DNA of 64,000 nt from Antarcticimicrobium luteum. GTDB taxonomy: Bacteria; Pseudomonadota; Alphaproteobacteria; Rhodobacterales; Rhodobacteraceae. Positions 14,221-21,743 of this stretch are shown here, one piece after another. Location of the stretch: contig NZ_SMUV01000055.1 in assembly GCF_004358185.1 (NCBI RefSeq), positions 1 to 64,000 on the forward strand, given 5' to 3'. The notes beneath the pieces were generated by a model that was given only the letters and a program-made list of their open reading frames with translations, ran no database searches and had not been told where the DNA came from. Within the stretch, counting starts at the first letter, position 1; every line of letters starts with the position of its first letter. Both the position numbers and the translations under genes were made by a program.

Positions 14221-14984
14221 GGGGTGTCCTTCGGTTCGCTTGAGGCTGTCCAGGGGGTGACCGGCCCGGCGCGCAACCGGCCCAGCAGGGCGCGGGTGAA
14301 CGCCCAGATCGCCGCGTCATGAACCAGGTGATGGGTCAGCAGGCCATAGGGTTCGCCGTTGTCGGTGTGTCCCTCGCGCCGGTCGGCGAGCTGGGCGGCC
14401 AGTTGCGCGATCAGCGCGGCGGGATCGGTGAGGGAACGGCTGCCGTGCCAGTCGATCGGGTCGAGATGGGTGTTCACCTGCACCAGTCCTGGCGCGGCCT
14501 GTGCCGATTTTCGCGGCGTGAAGGTCGAGATTGCGGCATAGCCCAGCCCCGGCAGCGCCGGCAGCAGCTCCGGCGCGATCCGGTTCCAGGGCGGCACGAA
14601 GACCGGCCGCAACGCCGGGCCGAACAGCGCGCGCAGCCGGGCAAGCCCGTCGCGCGCCTCTTTCGCCATCACGGGCAGCGGGCGGTGGGCGCCGAACTCG
14701 GCCTTTTTCGCGCCCTCGGGGGCGTGGTTCCGATGCGCCCAGCCGTGGACCACCGGGATCAGCCCCGGGTGCGCCCTGACCGCCCCGGCCAGCGCCGGGT
14801 CGGCAGCGGCGGGGATCACCGCCAGATGCACCGGCAAGGCCACCTCATCAGCCAGCGCGGTGAGTTCGTCCAGCGCGGCACTGGGGGCGATGGCGTCGTC
14901 GTCGCGCCACCACAGCGGCAGCGTCATTCCCGCCTGTCGCCAGCGGTCAAACTCCCGGTCGAGCGGGGTCCAGTCCCAGGTCAT
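14217..14984 (-). CDS. polysaccharide deacetylase family protein
   Basis: This 255-residue protein belongs to the NodB-like deacetylases. The metal-site pattern is visible: WWRDDDA near residue 25 (catalytic and metal aspartates), HGWAHRNHA near residue 84 (two histidine ligands, H-x3-H form) and PPWNR near residue 130. No signal peptide is present, so it probably acts on a cytoplasmic or lipid-linked saccharide. It overlaps both neighbours by 4 bp. A role in removing an N- or O-acetyl group from a sugar made by this operon is inferred. Confidence 0.75.
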   Translation of the reverse strand: MTWDWTPLDREFDRWRQAGMTLPLWWRDDDAIAPSAALDELTALADEVALPVHLAVIPAAADPALAGAVRAHPGLIPVVHGWAHRNHAPEGAKKAEFGAHRPLPVMAKEARDGLARLRALFGPALRPVFVPPWNRIAPELLPALPGLGYAAISTFTPRKSAQAAPGLVQVNTHLDPIDWHGSRSLTDPAALIAQLAAQLADRREGHTDNGEPYGLLTHHLVHDAAIWAFTRALLGRLRAGPVTPWTASSEPKDTP

Positions 14985-16117
14985 ATGCGTGCCTTTGCCA
15001 TGTCTGTGGCGATTGCCACGGATTGCGCCGCGCCGTCAAACCTCAAACCGCTGCCCCGGCGGGGGCCGGCGGCGAGAACCCGGTCGAGCGCCCCGGCCAG
15101 CGCCTCGGCGGTCAGATCGCCGCTGCGCAGCACCTCGATTGCGGGAAGGCCGGCAAGGCTGGTCGCGCGCAGGCCCTGTTCCACCTCCTTGCCGGCGTCG
15201 AAGGGGATCAGCACGGCGGGGGTGCCGGCCTGCAGCAGGTCCATCGCGGTGTTGTAGCCGCACATGCTGACCGAGGCGGCGGCGCGCGGCAGCGTCCGGC
15301 GGAAATCGGGGCGGGCCGGTTCGACGGCAGCGTTGGCGGGGGCCTGGGCCTGCAAATCAGCCAGCAGGGCGGGATCGTTGCCGCCCACCAGCAGACGCCA
15401 GCGCAGGGCGGGGCGCAGGGCGGCGGCCGTCAACGCGGCGCGGTAGAGCGGCCCGCCGACGGCGCCGCCGCCGGCGCTGACCAGCACCTCGTCCGCGCCC
15501 AGACCCTGGGGATGCGGCGCGGGGGCAGGGGGGGCAACATAGCCGGTATACCGCAGCTTTTCCGCCAGCGCGGGGGTGACGGGCCAGCTCTGCTCCAGCC
15601 GGGTCGCGTGGTCGTCGGAGTGGACCAGAACGGCGTCATAGTACCGCATCACGATCTCTTCGGTGCGCTGCGCCTTGGCCGGTTTCGACGGCGGCGCCAG
15701 GATGTCGCGGATCGAGGACAGCACCACCGGGCGGCGGCGCTGGTCCTGCGCGGCCTCCAGCAGCGACAGGAACTCGCCCGCCAGCGCCCGGCGGCCAAAG
15801 GGGTAAAGCTCGGTGATCAGGATGTCGGGGGCGAACTCGGTCAGCGCGTGGCGCAGGGCCACCATGCGGGCCTCCAGGTAGCCCGCGCCGGCCGCCTGCC
15901 CGTGGTCGTCCAGCAATCGGGCGAAATCCACCCCGTCCGAGGCCAGCGGGGGCAGTTGCAGCCAGCCGAGGTGACCGGCGTCCAGATGCGGCGCTGGGCG
16001 GCCGCCGGAGACGACCAGCACCTCATGCCCGGCGGCGTCGAAGGCATGGGCCAGCGTCAGCGCCCGGCTCAGGTGGCCGGTGCCGAGCAAGTGGGTGACC
16101 ACGATCATCGCCTTCAT
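14981..16117 (-). CDS. MurG-like glycosyltransferase
   Basis: This 378-residue protein has a GT-B fold profile: a glycine-rich N-terminal loop VTHLLGTGHLSRALTLAH, VLVSAGGGAVGGPLY at the domain boundary, and a C-terminal donor site SMCGYNTAMDLLQAGTPAVLIPF resembling the GGYNT-E region of family 28 enzymes. The ATG at 16117 overlaps the stop of the histidine phosphatase gene. A longer in-frame reading upstream overlaps that gene fully and is rejected. Donor and acceptor are unknown. It is related in layout to the product of 19018-20247. Confidence 0.75.
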   Translation of the reverse strand: MKAMIVVTHLLGTGHLSRALTLAHAFDAAGHEVLVVSGGRPAPHLDAGHLGWLQLPPLASDGVDFARLLDDHGQAAGAGYLEARMVALRHALTEFAPDILITELYPFGRRALAGEFLSLLEAAQDQRRRPVVLSSIRDILAPPSKPAKAQRTEEIVMRYYDAVLVHSDDHATRLEQSWPVTPALAEKLRYTGYVAPPAPAPHPQGLGADEVLVSAGGGAVGGPLYRAALTAAALRPALRWRLLVGGNDPALLADLQAQAPANAAVEPARPDFRRTLPRAAASVSMCGYNTAMDLLQAGTPAVLIPFDAGKEVEQGLRATSLAGLPAIEVLRSGDLTAEALAGALDRVLAAGPRRGSGLRFDGAAQSVAIATDMAKARI

Positions 16118-16704
16118 GCCGCCTCCCCCGCCGGGAGCAGGCGGATCGGCTCGCCCTCCGGCATCAGGGTCTCGCCGTCGATCATCAGGACATAGAGCCG
16201 GTTGCGCTTGATCCTGAAGGGGGCGGGGCCGTCGAAATCCCAGCCGTAAGCGCGGGCCAGCAGCACCCGCATGATGCCGATGTGGCAGACGGCGAGTGCA
16301 TCGCGGTCGCGGCGGGCGAGCCAGCGGCGCAGCCGGGTCCAGACCTCGCCCGGGCTTTCGCCGCCGGGCGGGCGGTAATCCCAGCCCCAGTCCTCGATAT
16401 GACGAAAGCCGCTGCCGGGCGTGGCGAGCAGGTCGAGGCCGCGCTTGCCCTCCCACACGCCCCAGTTCATCTCGGTCAGCTCGGGCGCGGTGCGGGGGGC
16501 GCGGCCGGCCACCAGTTTGGCGGTTTCGGCGGCGCGTTTGAGCGGACTTGACCACAGCTCGGCCGCGTCCCAGGGGGTGGGCAGGCGCTGGGCGGAAAGC
16601 TCGGCGCGGGCGGCATCGTCGAGCGGGATGTCGCTGGCGCCCTGAATGCGGCCCATGCGGTTCCATTCGGTGTGGCCGTGGCGCAGCAGGGCGAGGCGGA
16701 TCAT
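16114..16704 (-). CDS. histidine phosphatase family protein
   Basis: This 196-residue protein is a phosphoglycerate-mutase-like phosphatase. It has the catalytic LLRHGHTEWN near residue 6, SSPLKRAAETA near 52, the acid ELTEMNWGVWEGK near 75 and the second histidine in LAVCHIGIMRVLL near 139. In a glycosyltransferase operon it could dephosphorylate a sugar or polyprenyl phosphate, but alpha-ribazole phosphatase-like or mutase roles cannot be excluded from sequence. It overlaps both flanking genes by 4 bp. Confidence 0.8.
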   Translation of the reverse strand: MIRLALLRHGHTEWNRMGRIQGASDIPLDDAARAELSAQRLPTPWDAAELWSSPLKRAAETAKLVAGRAPRTAPELTEMNWGVWEGKRGLDLLATPGSGFRHIEDWGWDYRPPGGESPGEVWTRLRRWLARRDRDALAVCHIGIMRVLLARAYGWDFDGPAPFRIKRNRLYVLMIDGETLMPEGEPIRLLPAGEAA

Positions 16705-17780
16705 GCGGCGCTCTCCAGCAGCGGCGCGACGGCGGACCAGAACCGTTCGGTCGCGGCGGCGCGCAGATGGGCGCGGGCGATCATCGTGCGCCCTTGCGCG
16801 CCGCAGTCCCGTCGCAGCCCGGGGTCGGCGAGCAGGGTGGAGATTTGGGCGGCGAGCGCCGGCGCGCCGTCCTCGGGGGCGGGGTAGTCACCCGGCAGCA
16901 GCACGTCGCGGACGCCGGGGCGGTCCTGCGCCACCACCGGAAGGCCCGCCGCCTGCGCCTCAAGATAGACCATGCCGAAGGCCTCGTTGACGCCGGGCCA
17001 GACAAACAGGGACGCGCGCTGGTAGGCCCGCGCCAGCGCGGCGCGGTCGAGCTGGCCGAGGAAACGGACGCGGGCGCCAAAGGGGGCCATCAGCGCCTCG
17101 ACCTCGGCCCGCGCCGGGCCGTCGCCCGCGATATCGAGCCGCCAGTCGCCGGTCAGATGCGCCAGCGTCTGCGCCAGGATTTCGTAAGAGGCGAGCTTGT
17201 CGCCCGCCCGCATCATCCCGGCGGTCAACATCGGGCCACTGCAATCGGCGGCGGGCGGCAGGGTCTCGGCGGGCAGGAAAGGCGGCAGGTGGATCAGCCG
17301 CTGGCCGGGCGCCTTGTGCCGGTCCAGCGTGATCAGGTCGTTGGCGGTGAGGTAGAAGATGACCCGCGCGGCATCGCAGGCGGCCTCGGCGGCGCGGGCG
17401 AAATCGGTCCAGGGACCGGTCAGCCGTTTCCTGGCGCGGGTGGATTCAATCTGAACGTAGGGCAGACCCAGCGCGGCGCAGGTTGCGGGGCCGATCAGGT
17501 CGGGCGCCTTGTAGTAGTTGTGATAGGTGACCCAAAGGGCAATATCCCGGCCCGCGAGGGTTCCTGTCAGCCGCGCCACCTCTACCGCCGCCGCCCGCCG
17601 CAGCTCTGCCTGCCGGGCTGGATCACCGGCCTTTTCGTGCAGCTTCAGCTCCGAGACCACCTCGACGTCTGCGCCTGTCGCGCCGATGGCCGCGATCAGG
17701 TTGCGCGCCATTTCCCGGTCGCCCGAGGGGATCGGATCCCCGGGCGGTTTCATCGGCGCATAAAAGGCGATGCGGGTCAT
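16701..17780 (-). CDS. glycosyltransferase family 4 protein
   Basis: This 359-residue enzyme has the GT4 C-terminal donor-binding region: GDWRLDIAGDGPARAEVEAL, VRFLGQLDRAALARAYQRA and WPGVNEAFGMVYLEAQAAGLPVV, whose E-x7-E type motif binds the nucleotide-sugar phosphate. The N-terminus MTRIAFYAPMKPPGDPIPSGDREMARN is typical of retaining GT4 enzymes, the SGDREMAR loop being the acceptor or donor hinge. It overlaps both neighbours by 4 bp. Substrates are unknown. Confidence 0.8.
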   Translation of the reverse strand: MTRIAFYAPMKPPGDPIPSGDREMARNLIAAIGATGADVEVVSELKLHEKAGDPARQAELRRAAAVEVARLTGTLAGRDIALWVTYHNYYKAPDLIGPATCAALGLPYVQIESTRARKRLTGPWTDFARAAEAACDAARVIFYLTANDLITLDRHKAPGQRLIHLPPFLPAETLPPAADCSGPMLTAGMMRAGDKLASYEILAQTLAHLTGDWRLDIAGDGPARAEVEALMAPFGARVRFLGQLDRAALARAYQRASLFVWPGVNEAFGMVYLEAQAAGLPVVAQDRPGVRDVLLPGDYPAPEDGAPALAAQISTLLADPGLRRDCGAQGRTMIARAHLRAAATERFWSAVAPLLESAA

Positions 17781-19021
17781 GGGGCTGGATCGCCCAGCAT
17801 GGTGCGCAGCCGGGCGGCGAGGCGGTCGATGCCGGGCTGCATGGCGAAGTCGTCGATCAGCCGGGCGCGCGCCGCCTCGGCCATGGCCCGTGCCCGGGCC
17901 GGGTCGCGGGCGAGGGTTTCGATGGCGGCGGAGAGCTCTTCGGGATCGTCCCCGGCCAGCAGGCCATGGGTGCCGCTCTCGATGAATTCCGGGATCGCCG
18001 CCACGGCGGTGGAGATGATCGGCAGCAGTTGCGAGGCCGCCTCCATCAGCACATTGGGCAGCCCGTCGCGGTCGCCGTCCGCAGCGATCCGGCTGGGCAG
18101 CACGAAAAGGTCGGCGGCGCGCATCGCGGCGATCACCTCGGGCTGGTCGCAGGGCCCGCGCCAGTCGATCCGTGCGGCGATGCCCGCCGCCTGCGCCTGT
18201 GCCTCCAGCGCGCCGTGCAGGGTGCCGCCGCCGATATGGGTCCAGCGCCAGTTCAGATCCTCGGGCAGAAGCGCCAGCGCGGCGATCAGCCGGTCGAACC
18301 CCTTTTTCTCCACCAGCCGTCCGACGGAGAGCATGTGCAGCGGATCGCCCGGCGCGCGCGGCGGGCGCGCGGGCGGGGCAGGAAACCGGCCGAGGTCCAG
18401 CCCGTGATAAATCAGGTCGACGCGGGCCGGATCGTCGGCCAGCTCGCGCAGGTGGCGGGCACCATAGGCGGTGCAGGTGGCGCCGAACACGGCCGCATGG
18501 GGGCCGGCGAGTTTTTCGCGCTTTTCCCACTCGGGCGAGGTCCAGATGTCCTTGGCGTGGGCGGCAAAGCTCCACGGCAGGCCGCGCATGATCGCGGCAT
18601 AGCGCGCGACGGAGGAGGGCGTGTGCAGGAAATGGGAATAGAGCCCGCGGGTCTCCTGCGGCAGTTCGGTCGCCAGCACGCAGGCCTGACCGAACCGGCG
18701 CACCCGGTTGCGGGTGCCGTCGCGGCGCAGATCGGCGCGCCAGACCTTGTAGGCCTCGGCGTAGCCCGGCAGGGCGCGGGCGGCGGTGCGGGCGCGATTG
18801 AGCCGCGCGGGTTCGTCGAACAGGTATTCGGGCAGGTAATGCACCTTTCCCCGAAGCCGGTCATGCAGCGGGTGGCGCTTGGTGTCGGTGGGGTGACGCA
18901 GCGACCAGATGTCGAAATGCAGTCCGGCCTGTTCCAGCGCGACAAGCTCCTGCGCGATGAAGGTTTCCGACAGCCGCGGCCAGCCTTTCACCAGCACCGC
19001 CAGCGATGGCGCGGCGCTCAT
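17777..19021 (-). CDS. glycosyltransferase family 4 protein
   Basis: This 414-residue GT4 enzyme opens LAVLVKGWPRLSETFIAQEL, the N-terminus of the colanic-acid WcaL/AmsK-like group. It then has YHGLDLGRFP, LHMLSVGRLVEKKGFDRLI, IDWRGPCDQPEVIAAM and the donor-site GLPNVLMEAASQLLPIISTA. The ATG at 19021 overlaps the upstream stop. Relatives transfer hexoses during exopolysaccharide assembly, which supports a surface-glycan role for the operon. Confidence 0.82.
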   Translation of the reverse strand: MSAAPSLAVLVKGWPRLSETFIAQELVALEQAGLHFDIWSLRHPTDTKRHPLHDRLRGKVHYLPEYLFDEPARLNRARTAARALPGYAEAYKVWRADLRRDGTRNRVRRFGQACVLATELPQETRGLYSHFLHTPSSVARYAAIMRGLPWSFAAHAKDIWTSPEWEKREKLAGPHAAVFGATCTAYGARHLRELADDPARVDLIYHGLDLGRFPAPPARPPRAPGDPLHMLSVGRLVEKKGFDRLIAALALLPEDLNWRWTHIGGGTLHGALEAQAQAAGIAARIDWRGPCDQPEVIAAMRAADLFVLPSRIAADGDRDGLPNVLMEAASQLLPIISTAVAAIPEFIESGTHGLLAGDDPEELSAAIETLARDPARARAMAEAARARLIDDFAMQPGIDRLAARLRTMLGDPAP

Positions 19022-20247
19022 TCCGCGGCCTGTCCGCGCCGTTCGGCCAGAAGTACGGCGACACGCCCGGTCACGTAGTCGAGCCCGCCCAGAAGCCCCT
19101 CGTGCATCGCCTGTGACGGCAGCGGCTGGTTCGGCAGGTCGCGGATGGCGCGGATCATCGCCTCGGGCGTCAGCCCGTCGCGGCCGTTCTCCAGCATCCG
19201 CACCAGACCCAGCTCCTCGGCGCGGCTGGCGCGGATCCACTGTTCCAGTCTTGGCAGGGTGCGCGGCACGATCACCGCGCGCTGGTCAAAGGACAGCACC
19301 TCGCAAAAAGTGTTGTAGCCGCCCATGCAGACCACGCCCCGGGCAAGGGCAAAGAGCGACTCGATCTGCGATTCGAAGCCCACCGTGCTCACCCGCCCCT
19401 TCAGCCGCGCCACGCGCGCCTCGAAATCGGCGCGGGTTTCGCCCGACAGGAACGGGCCGTAGACGATCACCGCCCGCGGCGCCAGGGTCGCGTCGCGCTC
19501 ATAGGCCGAGAGCACGAGGTCGACCATGAATTCGCCGTCACCGCCGCCGCCGGGCGTGATCAGGATATAGGGGCCTTCCTCGGGCGGCGGGCCGGAGGGG
19601 CCAAGCTCGCGCCGCAGATAGCCGGTCCAGTGCATCCGCGCGCGCACCTCGGGGCCGAGGTCGAGTCCGGCCACCGGATCGTAGAAATCGCGCTGCCCAT
19701 AAACCCAGATCTCGTCGTAATAGGTCCGCATGGCCTCGACCGCGCCCTTGCGCGCCCATTCGGCGGCCAGCAATTCGGGGTCGTCGAGCACGTCGCGCAG
19801 CCCCAGCACCAGCCGCGCGCGGCCCGCCGTCTGCAGGCAGTCCAGCGTCGGCAGCAGCTCGCCGCGAAAGCCCGAGGGTTCCTTGTCGACGATCAGGATG
19901 TCGGGATCGTACTGGCGCGCCGAGGTTTCGATCAGCGCCGCGCGCAATTCGGTGATCTCTTCGATGTCCATGCCCAGGGTCTGGGCGACATAGGATCCGT
20001 CGCTGCGCTTGGTCACGCCGGGCAGGCGGATATGATCGACGCGGCGCGGAAAGGCAAAACGCCCGGCGACCGGCGAGCCGGTCAGGATCAGCGCCGAGGC
20101 GGCGGGATTTGCCCGGGTGATCGCGCCGGCCAGCGCGCGCGAGCGGCGCAGATGGCCCAGCCCGTAGGTGTCATGACTGTAGAGCATGACACGCGGCGCA
20201 CGGTCGGTGCGCTGCGCCTGGCTCTGGAATGTCATGCCGCTCATCAT
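19018..20247 (-). CDS. MurG-like glycosyltransferase family protein
   Basis: This 409-residue protein has a GT-B layout: VMLYSHDTYGLGHLRRSRAL near residue 20, ILITPGGGGDGEFMVD in the middle, and GVVCMGGYNTFCEVLSFDQ near residue 315, the GGYNT-E nucleotide-sugar site of family 28 type enzymes. Between them lie long family-specific segments (SRALAGAITRANPAA, DILIVDKEPSGFRGEL). Starts at 20247, 20244 or 20235 are all possible. It begins 4 bp after the stop of the dehydrogenase gene, so it should depend on that product's nucleotide sugar or be co-made with it. Confidence 0.75.
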   Translation of the reverse strand: MMSGMTFQSQAQRTDRAPRVMLYSHDTYGLGHLRRSRALAGAITRANPAASALILTGSPVAGRFAFPRRVDHIRLPGVTKRSDGSYVAQTLGMDIEEITELRAALIETSARQYDPDILIVDKEPSGFRGELLPTLDCLQTAGRARLVLGLRDVLDDPELLAAEWARKGAVEAMRTYYDEIWVYGQRDFYDPVAGLDLGPEVRARMHWTGYLRRELGPSGPPPEEGPYILITPGGGGDGEFMVDLVLSAYERDATLAPRAVIVYGPFLSGETRADFEARVARLKGRVSTVGFESQIESLFALARGVVCMGGYNTFCEVLSFDQRAVIVPRTLPRLEQWIRASRAEELGLVRMLENGRDGLTPEAMIRAIRDLPNQPLPSQAMHEGLLGGLDYVTGRVAVLLAERRGQAAE

Positions 20248-20251
20248 GCTG

Positions 20252-21532
20252 TCAAAGCCTCAGGTCCGCGCCCGATTTGCCGAAAATACCCTTGATATCA
20301 TACAGAACCGCGCCCGGTTTGCCCAAGGCTCGAATTGCCGCGCTGCCCATCTCGACGAACTCCCTGTGCGCAACGGCGACGATGACGGCATCATAGGCAC
20401 CGCAATCCGGGGTCGTCACGGGGGAAATGCCGTACTCCTCCGCGACCGATTGCGCATTGACCCAGGGGTCGTAGACGTCCGGTTGCAGCGAATAGGCCTC
20501 CAACTCGGACACGATATCGGCGACGCGGGTGTTGCGGGTGTCGGCGCAGTTCTCCTTGAAGGTGAAGCCCATCACCAGCACCCGCGCCTGCGCCAGATTG
20601 GCGCCGCGCGCCAGCAGCGCCTTGATCAATTCATGGGTGACGTGCTTGCCCATCTGGTCGTTGATCCGGCGCCCGGCCAGGATCACCTCGGGGTGATAGC
20701 CAAGCTGTTCGGCGCGGTAGGTCAGATAATAGGGATCGACGCCGATGCAGTGGCCGCCCACCAGCCCGGGTTTGAAGGGCAGGAAATTCCACTTGGTCCC
20801 TGCCGCTTCCAGCACCTCCAGCGTGTCGAGTCCGAGGCGCGAGAAGATCAGCGAAAACTCGTTCACCAGCGCGATGTTCAGATCGCGCTGGGTATTCTCG
20901 ATCACCTTGGCGGCCTCGGCGGTCATGATCGAGCCGGCCCGGTGCAGCCCGCCCCGGACCACCGGCGCATAGAGCGCCGCCACCCGGTCGAGCGTCTCGT
21001 CGTCCTGGGCCGAGATGATCTTGACCACGTTCTCCAGCGAATGTTCGGCGTCGCCGGGGTTCACCCGCTCGGGCGAATAGGCAAGCTTGATGTCCCGATA
21101 GAGGGTCAGGCCGCTGCCGGCGGCCAGCACCGGGCCGCAGACCTCTTCGGTCACACCGGGATAGACGGTGCTTTCCACCACCACCAGCGCGCCGGGCACA
21201 AGATGCGGCGCGATCGCCCGGCAGGCCGCGCGCAGCGGCTCCAGATCCGGGGTCTTGGCATCGGTGATGGGGGTGGGCACGGCGACGATGAAGGCGGTGC
21301 ACCCGGCCAGATCCGCGGTATCGTCGGAAAACCGCGCCCCGGCCGCGGCCAGCGATGTCTCCGACACCTCGCCGTTGCGGTCCTGGCCGTGGCGCAGCGC
21401 CGCGATATGGGCGCTGTCGGTATCGAAGCCAAGCGTGTTGTGGCCGGCTCGGGCCAGCGCCACAGCAAGCGGCAGTCCGACATAGCCCAGACCCAGCACC
21501 GCGATCTTGTCCTGATTGCCTTGCTTGGCCAT
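20252..21532 (-). CDS. UDP-N-acetylhexosamine/UDP-hexose dehydrogenase (nucleotide sugar dehydrogenase)
   Basis: This 426-residue enzyme oxidises the C6 hydroxyl of a nucleotide sugar to a uronic acid using two NAD+. It shows the Rossmann motif VLGLGYVGLPLA near residue 12, STVYPGVTEE near 122, KVIENTQRDLNIALVNEFS and the catalytic cysteine in PGLVGGHCIGVDPYYL near residue 256. The HCIGVDPYY form resembles the WbpO/TviB group acting on UDP-N-acetylhexosamines more than UDP-glucose dehydrogenase. It is first in the eight-gene operon and divergent from the MscS-type gene. Confidence 0.85.
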   Translation of the reverse strand: MAKQGNQDKIAVLGLGYVGLPLAVALARAGHNTLGFDTDSAHIAALRHGQDRNGEVSETSLAAAGARFSDDTADLAGCTAFIVAVPTPITDAKTPDLEPLRAACRAIAPHLVPGALVVVESTVYPGVTEEVCGPVLAAGSGLTLYRDIKLAYSPERVNPGDAEHSLENVVKIISAQDDETLDRVAALYAPVVRGGLHRAGSIMTAEAAKVIENTQRDLNIALVNEFSLIFSRLGLDTLEVLEAAGTKWNFLPFKPGLVGGHCIGVDPYYLTYRAEQLGYHPEVILAGRRINDQMGKHVTHELIKALLARGANLAQARVLVMGFTFKENCADTRNTRVADIVSELEAYSLQPDVYDPWVNAQSVAEEYGISPVTTPDCGAYDAVIVAVAHREFVEMGSAAIRALGKPGAVLYDIKGIFGKSGADLRL

Positions 21533-21743
21533 CGCCCGTCTCTATTCCGTCCGCCCGCGCGGGCCGCTGGTCCGCAAGTACCATATGGCCTTTGCGGCCA
21601 TGCCCCTACTAGTGAAATCGCACCCGAATGCAAACAGGTTTCTGCCGGGCATGAAATCCTTTGGCGCCGGGGCCTTTGCGCGTTTGCCTTGGCAATTGCG
21701 CTCTTGTAGCCTGCGCCAGACGCATCGGGCCGGGACCAAAGCC

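Noticed and set aside
14981-16666. Longer start for the MurG-like glycosyltransferase
   Set aside because: The extension would cover the histidine phosphatase gene in another frame; ATG at 16117 gives the normal N-terminus.
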